Origin: Nansenia antarctica
Taxonomy: Eukaryota > Chordata > Actinopteri > Argentiniformes > Microstomatidae
Reading direction: 5' to 3'
Length of the DNA: 64,000 nt
Assembly (NCBI GenBank): GCA_963989245.1
Contig: OZ022349.1
Span: forward strand, 949,000-1,012,999
Numbering within the stretch: position 1 is the first letter of the stretch; the number at the start of each line of letters is the position of its first letter. The notes beneath the pieces are model-generated. The model saw nothing but the letters and a program-made list of their open reading frames with translations, did no database searches and was not told where the DNA came from. Positions 55,746-64,000 of this stretch are shown piece after piece. A program made the translations under genes and the position numbers.

Positions 55746-56169
55746 TGTCACGGCCAGGCTCATGACCATGACAAAAACGGGAGACACACACACGATCTTA
55801 GTAAGTAATGATAAGAAAATGTTTATTGTAAACTAAATGAGGCCAATAATAAGATGAGGTGTGGTAGTCAGTAAATCAGTGGTGTAATGTGAGTGTAGTG
55901 GAAAGTGGTGAGGTGAGTGTTGCATGGTGTGAAACAAGGAACAAACAAAGAATAGAAAATAATGGTGCCTAGAAGGGGGCCTCAATACTGAGGCCTGCAT
56001 AGATCTTTTATGCCCTGGATCCTGGAACCAGGTGGGGCACAATCAGCTGTCCACCAGCTGATCTGCATTCTGCTGATTAGTAACCCTGTCCAGCAGGAGT
56101 ACTCTCTGCAGACAGGGAAACAGATGTTTATTACAGGCCAGGACACAATATGGGGCCAGGGCCGTCACA
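55746..56169 (-). repeat. 5' LTR of Gmr1-like element
   Basis: 424 bp. It would carry the promoter for the minus-strand element. The 863-bp leader between it and the gag start (54883-55745) has no recognisable gene. Confidence 0.93.
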
Positions 56170-56174
56170 AGCAG

Positions 56175-56829
56175 CAAGACAGAACACACTGTTAACTCTG
56201 ATTCTGAGGTTCCAGTTCAGCATAACTGCATTCATCCTGACCGCTGCATCATACTGATATGACATCATACTGATATGACATCATACTGATATGACATCAT
56301 ACTGATATGAGGCTATTGGAGTTATTTTAGTGGAACATTTAGTCACTTTTGAAATTAGATCATTTGTGTCATTTTCATCATAATTTTTATATCAACGTTT
56401 TTGTGCAAGGCCAGCAATTATTGTTTTACTTAAATTCCATACAGACTTCTAACACGACTAAAACAGAACAGTTTACAAGTACTGTAAGTAGTACTGTCTA
56501 TAACTAAACTAATGTGTCATGAGTGAATTCTAAAATAATTACCTCTGTAAAGTCCTACGCTTTTATGTATATTTGCATAATTGCAACTCATTGAGATTTG
56601 TGATGGGTTGTAAAACAACAACGTTGTTATTGTCAAAGCTGTTTAACATTTAGAAAAAAAGGAGATAAAGGACTGCTGTGTTATCACTGGGGATCGAAGA
56701 TAATGGCAATAATGCAAGTCAATACATTACACTGCCTTTGCCTGGCTCAGCATATTCTAATATGACAGCTGTACTTTAGCCTGCAGCTAACTTTTAACGT
56801 TTAATCCATGCCTTGATTTTCAACTAAAG

Positions 56830-56903
<74 letters not shown>

Positions 56904-57345
56904 ATAACAGTGGATGAGCATAACAATGGCTCTTCATATGATGTGCTCAGTATGTTGATGTTGTTGCTGTTGTTGTTGTTGCTGTTGTTGGCTACTATCT
57001 TTTGTGTTGGAATGAAATGACATAATGAAAGTGCTAGGCCTATATTGTAAAGTTCTTAAAGTTAGACAGTTATTATAGCCTGTTTGATATGCTAGTTATA
57101 GTGTTTTCTTGGTTGCATCAATTTGAAAGTTGGACCTCAGCATTTCATGTATTTCATATACAATTAGCCAAATAAAAGTTGGAAAAATAATCTGGTTTGT
57201 CTTTCTCTCTCAACACTTCAGCAGTGGGTCTTACCTTACCATGTCAGCTTCTGTCACCACCTGGTGGCACCTCACTACCTGTGTCTTGTCAACACCTTGT
57301 TCAGTAAACCTTTTGGATATTGGAAATATCTTTGTTTGAAACCCT

Positions 57346-57383
<38 letters not shown>

Positions 57384-57671
57384 GATAGATAGATAGATAG
57401 ATAGAGAGATAGAGAGAGAGAGATAGAGATAGAGATATAGAGAGATAGATAGAGAGATAGATACTTTTAACTATTTGTATAACTCCAAAATGACCGTTAA
57501 TACAAAGTAGCTAGCCTGCAGATGTTTGTGTCCAGGTTACTAGGCAACAGTCCAGTTGCGGAACTATTTTTTGTTGACGGAGCCAAAATAAATGATTCAA
57601 TAAACAAACAAATCATAATCTGTCGCTTATTACTGTTAACTAATAAATTGCGCTGTAGAACTGTTGTATGA
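56175..57671. other. Intergenic, no gene seen (unit B)
   Basis: Colinear with 33620-34600 and 36598-36993. Contains the hAT empty site at 57159, (TG)n at 56831-56902, and GATA/GAGA repeats at 57350-57465. Confidence 0.6.
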
Positions 57672-58384
57672 AAGCAATATCACACTGGAGGTCGTGCTGT
57701 TATACTGAATATCAGCACGGCTGTGATTGTCTTCCTACTCGGCCTGCAGCCTCGTACCTACGACCCAATCCCAGCCGTGCTGATATTCAGTATAACACAC
57801 TCCCTCTCCTGTGATATTCAGTATGACATCATCTCCCTCTGTGTGATATTCAGTATAACACACTCCCTCTCGTGTGATATTCAGTATAACACACTCCCTC
57901 TCCTGTGATATTCAGTATAACACACTCCCTCTCCTGTGATATTCAGTATAACACACTCCCTCTCCTGTGATATTCAGTATAACACACTCCCTCTCCTGTG
58001 ATATTCAGTATAACACACTCCCTCTCCTGTGATATTCAGTATAACACACTCCCTCTCCTGTAGGGATATTCAGTATAACACACTCCCTCTCCTGTGATAT
58101 TCAGTATAACACACTCCCTCTCCTGTGATATCCAGTATAACACACTCCCTCTCCTGTGATATTCAGTATAACACACTCCCTCTCCTGTGATATTCAGTAT
58201 AACACACTCCCTCTCCTGTGATATTCAGTATAACACACTCCCTCTCCTGTGATATTCAGTATAACACACTCCCTCTCGTGTGATATTCAGTATAACACAC
58301 TCCCTCTCCTGTGATATTCAGTATAACACACTCCCTCTCCTGTGATATCCAGTATAACACACTCCCTCTCGTGTGATATTGCTT
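57672..58384. repeat. Foldback element with expanded right arm (unit B)
   Basis: Same ends as 36994-37144, but the right arm carries an array of about 18 extra 31-bp units (GATATTCAGTATAACACACT plus CCCTCTCCTGT). Confidence 0.85.
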
Positions 58385-59157
58385 AATTGTCCTCAGCACG
58401 TTTGAGGACGGAATGAAGACTAGAGTGTCCAGTGTTTTATGTGGTATCTACCTAGCAACAACACTTTGATTGGCTACAAAATGAAGCGTCATAATTGATG
58501 CATTTTTGGTGAATAAAGTCTCCCGTGGCAGTCTAGGATGTTGACAATGTGGGCGACTTTATTCACCTCAGTGATAAATTAATCAATCACTCATTCACAG
58601 GTGTCAGGTAACAGGGACTTTATTCATCAGGTGTTGATGTTTGATATGCAGTGATGATAAAACCACCACAGAAACAGACCATTAGACAAACTTATAATAT
58701 CACATAGAGAAGATCTATCTCTCTCATATTACCATCAGTCACCCTTATTAAACAACTTTTAAGCATATCTGATTCCCTTTGCAAGCCATTAAATCAATAA
58801 CATTATTTTCAAACGTACATTCTGTTAAATGTAATTACGTCGCACACATGCAGAGACTGAAGGACAACTTGTGTTTGTGTTTTAATAAGCCAGACAGACA
58901 GTCTGCTACCTCACCACCACCGTTCTAAAGCTCTGGGACCTGGACTAGACTGATTATTAATGTGATCAATGGATCTGATCAATCCAAGTGAATTTAATTG
59001 TCTGAACATCCTCAATTTCACTCTGTACACACCCAGTATTCATTACACTCAAAATCCCCCAAATACTTTACATTTGAAGAAGACGTTAAAATGATAACTA
59101 TAAATATAATTCTAAATGTGCTTATTTTTCTGCTTGGTCAGAGTTAAAGATTAAAAA

Positions 59158-60801
59158 TCAGTCAGTGTGATTGACAGGAGAGATGATCAGAGGGGCAGAG
59201 TTTTTACCACCATCATTCAGGTCAGTCCAGAAGTATGGATAGAGTTTCTCAGAGAAGGTGCAGCCAGTGAAAGAGTAGATCAGAGACCTGGCCTCCACAT
59301 CATAAAAGGAGACCTGGCCCTCCTCATAATCCACAAACACCCCCACCTTCTGGGGCTTCTCTCTCAGGGACAGGGGGACCCAGGGGTCAGCAGCTGCCTC
59401 GTACTCATTTCCATTCCTCAACCAGACAGTCCAGTATCCATACTCAGGGCTCAGTTTGATAGCCCCCTTCCTGTTGATGGACTCTCTGACCACTCCTACA
59501 CCCCACTCAGTCTTCTCCTTCACCTCCACTTCATAGTAAAACCTCCCTGAGGAGAAACCCTCCTTTCCTAAAACACAGGGACACAGGGAAAACCTCTCTG
59601 TGTTATCAGGGACATTCTTACTTGTGTGTCCATATCTAACTTGTTTCCCATCCTCAGACAGAATGAGATAGGGATGTGCTGTATCAGGGTCCAGAGTCAC
59701 GTCCACTGCATACTGCTGAATCATCTTCAGCTCAACATCACACAACTTCTTCACTTCACTCATAAGTGTCTCCTCCAGCTGAGACACAGCTCTCCTCACA
59801 GTCCCCACGTAGAGATCACTGTGAACCCTGACCTCAGACCAGTCCTTGGTGTGTGGAGGGGTGGGCAGGGAAGGGAAGCTCTGGAGGAGGTGGAGGTGGT
59901 CCTCAGTGTGTGAGAGCTGCTCCAGCTCAGTGCTTCTCCTCTGTAGCTCAGTGATTTCCTGCTCCAGCTCTTTAATCAGCCCTTCAGCCCGCCTCTCTGC
60001 TGCTTTCTGCTTCTCCTCGATCACGTCAAGGAGCTCAGCCTGGCTTCTCTTCATGGAGTCCACCAGAGCAGTGAAGACCTGTACGCTGTCTGCTTTCTCT
60101 CTGTCTGCATCTTTCTTACTGAGATCTACTGAGTGTTTGATCTCTGAAACCTTCTGCAGTCGCTCCTGGATCATCTGCTGAACATCTGCCTCTGTCTTCC
60201 CCAGCTGAGCCTTCCTCTCTCCATACTCCTCCTCTATGGGGATGGTGTCATGGGTCTTGTGGTCTGTTTTCATGCACAGCAAACACACACACATTTCATC
60301 ACTCCTACAGAACAGCTCCAGGAGTCTGTCGTGCTTCTTACACATCCTGTCTTCCAGGTTCTCCACAGGGTCGATCAGCTTGTGTCTCTTTAAGACTGCG
60401 ACTCTCTGATGAGGCTCCAGGTGAGTCTCACAGTAAGAAATCAGACACACCGGACAGGACTTCAGAGCCTTGCGCTTCGTCCCAGTGCAGATGTCACAGG
60501 ACACTTCTCTAGGTTTGACAGGTGTGTCTGGGGCTGGGCTGCTGGCTGCCTTCACTTCAACTGACTTCCGAAACTGAGCGGCCATCTCAGAGATGAAAGT
60601 ATTGACAAAGAGATCTGGTCTCTTATCAAATGCTTTTTTACACATTGGACACTGGCACAGGTCATTGCTGTCCCAGTACTTTCTGATACAGACCATGCAG
60701 AAGCTGTGTCCACATGGAGTAGAGACTGGGTCAGTGAACACATCCAGACAGATGGAACACAGGAACTGCTCCTCAGACAGGAGACTGCTGGAGGAAGCCA
60801 T
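59158..60801 (-). CDS. TRIM3: RING-B-box-coiled coil-PRY-SPRY E3 ligase
   Basis: 547 residues from the ATG at 60801, same layout as the gene at 41.3 kb: complete C3HC4 RING, two B-boxes, coiled coil, PRY-SPRY. RING, linker and the segment before PRY match TRIM2 nearly exactly, while B-box 2 (CRSDEMCVC.LCMKTDHKTHD) matches TRIM1, suggesting gene conversion. The SPRY differs from both sisters mainly in two short loops. One family residue differs: GVGVV where both sisters have GVGVA. The 5' donor at 61052 and the acceptor before the ATG are conserved. Possible polyA signal on minus at 58619-58624. Lies in unit B of the segmental duplication. Confidence 0.9.
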   Translation of the reverse strand: MASSSSLLSEEQFLCSICLDVFTDPVSTPCGHSFCMVCIRKYWDSNDLCQCPMCKKAFDKRPDLFVNTFISEMAAQFRKSVEVKAASSPAPDTPVKPREVSCDICTGTKRKALKSCPVCLISYCETHLEPHQRVAVLKRHKLIDPVENLEDRMCKKHDRLLELFCRSDEMCVCLLCMKTDHKTHDTIPIEEEYGERKAQLGKTEADVQQMIQERLQKVSEIKHSVDLSKKDADREKADSVQVFTALVDSMKRSQAELLDVIEEKQKAAERRAEGLIKELEQEITELQRRSTELEQLSHTEDHLHLLQSFPSLPTPPHTKDWSEVRVHSDLYVGTVRRAVSQLEETLMSEVKKLCDVELKMIQQYAVDVTLDPDTAHPYLILSEDGKQVRYGHTSKNVPDNTERFSLCPCVLGKEGFSSGRFYYEVEVKEKTEWGVGVVRESINRKGAIKLSPEYGYWTVWLRNGNEYEAAADPWVPLSLREKPQKVGVFVDYEEGQVSFYDVEARSLIYSFTGCTFSEKLYPYFWTDLNDGGKNSAPLIISPVNHTD

Positions 60802-61051
60802 ATCTAGAGAGACAAGAGGTGACACCATAAAGCATTTCCTGGAATCAATCAGATCTCGATAGTTTCAGCTATGGAGCTGTCAAGACTGTCTTATGGGATT
60901 ATACAGCGACCGATAATGATAACATTATTCTACATCACATAGGAAATAGTCCTTCAACCAAATCAATACGTTTTACATACTGAACCGTCTATAAAAAGAG
61001 TGTGAACACAATAGTTTATCTTGTCTTGTCACTGTAAGTCTTTCAACTCAC

Positions 61052-62550
61052 CTGTCTGTGATTCTGTGAGAGTGTGGTTGCTGTCTCTGTCCTTTCTACT
61101 GTAGGTGTGATAGATGTCTCTGTCCTTTATACTGTATGAGTGATAGATGCCTGTTTGAGGACGATATCTAACAAGTTTGAGAGAGTCTGCCCTTGTCCAC
61201 GATACACTTTATGTCTCTACACAGTTTAGTTTCATTTCAGCTGCCTGACGTTGAGATGCTCCTCCTCTCCCAGTACAGCTCTCCTCCCTAGAACAGAGTT
61301 AACCCTTTACAGGCTGCTCTGTTTCTAACATGTGGTTTTACACACACACACACTCTCTTCTTACCTGTCATTTGCAAATCATCATATTGTTTCCAGTCAG
61401 TATAAACTGTAATCAGAATAATATTTGTGATCAGGACTAAGGTGGCATGGATCACCGTGTTTGAAGCCACTCATGGAATGCCTCTTGTCCAATCAAATGA
61501 CTCGGTCGGAACTAACTGTTGTGTAATGCTCCTACTTATGGAAGCATATAGTAGACTAAATTCAAATGCTAATGCGATATGAGATTGCAATTGCATGTTC
61601 CACTTTTGCATGCATTCTTTCAGACAATATTCAAATTCAAATGCAATTCTAATGATTTGCATTTTCATTTTCATGTACCTAATGCAAAGCCATACCTTCT
61701 GCCCTGAGTGTCTCTGTCATGTCTTCTACCCTGAGTGTCTCTGTCATGTCTTCTACCCTGAGTATCTCTGTCATGTTGAGAGCAGGATGCAGCAAACCTT
61801 GTTTCATTCAACCAGTCCAACCTCTCAACCTCCAAAACTATGTAGTGGTGGATGCAGGAATTATGGTCACTGCTTTAAAACCAGCTAACTTTGTACAGAA
61901 CTGCCAAACACTGCTCCGCCTTGTGTTCCAGTCTTGTCCTAAGATTCGACATTTTCTTGGAGAAGCCCAACAATTACCAATTAATAATAGGTAGTTCAGA
62001 TCAATAAAACAACACTGTTGTTGGTGTCATATTACAACTGTAACGTTTTTAAGTTCATACATTATTTCTACATTATTTCTACCGTGTGTTGATCTCTTTG
62101 ATAACTTAACAGTACAGGCTAGTTAATTTAAACTAAATTAGCGAGTGAAATAAATGACGGTTCACCCATTGAGATACTGAAGCCAAACAGCAGGGGGCAG
62201 CATTGCATTGCCAATTACCAATCAACCCTATAATAGACAACAAAGATGACAGTTACCCAGGGCTGATTCACTAAGCTTTTGCCTCATGGTGCAAATTACA
62301 TCCGTTTTTTCGAATGGAAATTAAACACAGAAATCAGAGCCAAAAGGTAAAAAATAAAGGTTAAGGAGGAATTTAAACAAAACACAAATGACGACAGTTT
62401 CATGTGTCATTTCAGTTCTTTAATGTGTCATTTCAGTTCTGTTTTTGCTGAAATTTAAATGAAACCCAAAATGTTAAACACTTGTCTTCCTATGTTGGTT
62501 CCGCCATTCAGAAAAACTATTTTTGTACATAGTCCCCCTATTTAAGGACG
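61052..62550. other. TRIM3 5' flank and intergenic DNA
   Basis: Colinear with 43163-44629. No gene seen; the short open frames shared with unit A have no recognisable domain. Confidence 0.5.
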
Positions 62551-63005
62551 CCAAAAGTAATGGGGCAGACTAATATAATGTCCAAATGAAGCACTCATGT
62601 CTAGTATTTGGTTGACAATCCTATCCATGCGATAACTGCCTGAGATATGGGAACCATTGACCCACTCAACAAGTACTGCAGTCGTCATCAGTTCATGTTT
62701 TTAGGTCTTTTCACCTAAAATAGGCTATTATTATCAGGAAATTAAATACATGTTCAATTGGATGTAAATATGAAAATGTAGTTGGCCAGTCAAGAACTTT
62801 CCACTTTTTGGCCATGAAAAACTCCCTAGTTGCGATGGCAGTATGTTTTGGGCCGTTGTCTCACTGTATAATGAAGCACCATCCAATGAATTTGGAGGCT
62901 TTTGCTTGAATTAAACAGACAAGATGTTTCTGTACACTTCTGAACAGAGAATCCTTGGCTTTCATTGACACCATTACACCACTACAACTGTCCCAATACT
63001 TTAGG
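62551..63005 (-). pseudogene. Tc1/mariner-like transposon remnant (unit B)
   Basis: Duplicate of the element at 44630, with the same stop before DNGPKH, so the damage predates the segmental duplication. Confidence 0.72.
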
Positions 63006-63159
63006 TTAGCCTGAAATAAGGGGACTATGCAGAAAAAAGGCACACAAAACAAAGTAAACGCTGAGAACAAGTAAACGTGGACTATAAACACTAAACACTT
63101 TAGGACAGGACACTTAGAAAAAGTGTGGTAATTTCTGAATGGTGAATCTAATATGCACA

Positions 63160-63420
63160 CACGTACTCCACAGTTCCTCTCACTGAAACTCAAAGGCTTG
63201 GGAGGCCGTGCCTTCTCACCAGCTGCACCCCGCCTCTGGAACTCTCTCCCTCAACCACTCAGAGACTCTGGAACTCTCTCCCTCAACCACTCAGAGACTC
63301 TGGAACTCTCTCCCTCAGCCACTCAGAGACTCTGGAACTCTCTCCCTCAGCCACTCAGAGACTCACCCTCACTCTCCACTTTTAAATCCCACCTCAAAAC
63401 CTACCTGTTCTCCCACCCAT
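63160..63420 (+). pseudogene. LINE ORF2 C-terminal fragment (unit B)
   Basis: Same fragment with about 4 copies of the 32-bp unit, ending STFKSHLKTYLFSH in frame. The difference in copy number from unit A arose after the duplication. Confidence 0.7.
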
Positions 63421-64000
63421 ACAACCTCCCCTACCCCTAACCATCTCCCCTAACCCTGCCACCCCCCCTCCCCCCCTGGACATGCATACAACCTCCCCTA
63501 CCCCTAACCATCTCCCCTAACCCTGCCACCCCCCTCCCCCCCTGGACATGCATACAACCTCCCCTACCCCTAACCATCTCCCCTAACCCCGCCACCCCCC
63601 CTCCCCCCTCTGGACATGCATACAACCTCCCCTACCCCTAACCATCTCCCCTAACCCTGCCACCCCCCTCCCTCCCCCCCTGGACATGCATACAACCTCC
63701 CCTACCCCTAACCATCTCCCCTAACCCTGCCACCCCCCTCCCTCCCCCCCTGGACATGCATACAACCTCCCCTACCCCTAACCATCTCCCCTAACCCTGC
63801 CACCCCCCTCCCCCCCCCCTGGACATGCATACAACCTCCCCTACCCCTAACCATCTCCCCTAACCCTGCCACCCCCCCTCCCCCCTCTGGACATGCATAC
63901 AACCTCCCCTACCCCTAACCATCTCCCCTAACCCTGCCACCCCCCCTCCCCCCCTGGACATGCATACAACCTCCCCTACCCCTAACCATCTCCCCTAACC
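63421..64000. repeat. C-rich minisatellite (unit B), open at window end
   Basis: Same unit as 45655-47106, about 8 copies before the window stops. Confidence 0.9.

Larger units (their letters stand above)
49541..56169 (-). mobile_element. Gmr1-like Ty3/gypsy LTR retrotransposon, apparently intact
   Basis: 6629 bp. Two 424-bp LTRs with no difference I could see, flanked by a 5-bp target duplication AGCAG (49536-49540 and 56170-56174). LTRs start TGTCACGG and end CGTCACA on the plus strand as written. On minus, a primer site matching tRNA-Pro (TGGGGGCTCGTCCG) follows the 5' LTR, and a purine tract GGGAGGGGG precedes the 3' LTR. A single 1566-codon frame has integrase before reverse transcriptase, the order typical of Gmr1 elements. 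Identical LTRs and an open frame point to recent, possibly ongoing activity. Confidence 0.93.
47115..64000. repeat. Segmental duplication, unit B (continues past the window)
   Basis: Begins where the C-rich minisatellite of unit A stops and the sequence of 31315 onward starts again. Private to unit B are a SINE (49018-49424), the Gmr1-like element (49541-56169), and an expanded 31-bp array (57.8-58.4 kb). It has one TRIM gene. Confidence 0.9.

Overview
This window is teleost fish nuclear DNA. The evidence is a spliced band 3 gene in many short exons, a cluster of fish-type TRIM (PRY-SPRY) genes, several tRNA-derived SINEs with pol III A and B boxes, LINE, hAT and Tc1 remnants, and very dense tandem repeats. 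One retrotransposon has the domain order of the Gmr1 group, first known from Atlantic cod. That and the satellite load would fit a gadid-like fish, but the species is not proven by the sequence.

Left half (about 2.8-30.6 kb, minus strand): one gene, the erythrocyte chloride/bicarbonate exchanger band 3 (SLC4A1/AE1). I could place 17 coding exons. They join in a continuous frame of 881 codons plus stop (2646 nt) from an ATG at 30640 to a TAA at 2782. The introns hold a 3.5 kb array of 14-bp units, arrays of 15, 21 and 26 bp units, MITEs and SINEs. They also hold a 4.7 kb Ty3/gypsy LTR retrotransposon (17488-22193) nested in an older LINE fragment. Several arrays touch the exons, and one copies the exon-intron junction many times. 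Upstream of the ATG are three WGATAR motifs within 84 bp, and further out a 28-bp array whose units each carry TGATAAG, about 23 in all.

Right half (about 31.3-64 kb): a tandem segmental duplication. Unit A runs 31315-47106 and unit B from 47115 past the window end. Unit A has two single-coding-exon TRIM genes from a further local duplication. Unit B has one. The first TRIM gene has lost its RING by a clean in-frame deletion, and the third looks like a mosaic of the other two. The copies differ by insertions: unit A has an hAT element with 8-bp target duplications and a SINE. Unit B has an intact 6.6 kb Gmr1-like LTR retrotransposon and a different SINE. The other copy preserves the empty or near-empty site in each case. 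Each unit ends in a Tc1/mariner remnant, a LINE 3' fragment and a C-rich minisatellite of about 70-bp units.

SLC4A1 would serve anion exchange in the red cell membrane. The TRIM genes belong to families usually linked to ubiquitin ligation and antiviral defence. I see no functional link between them beyond adjacency. Most long open frames in the window are artefacts of tandem repeats whose period is a multiple of three or lacks stops.
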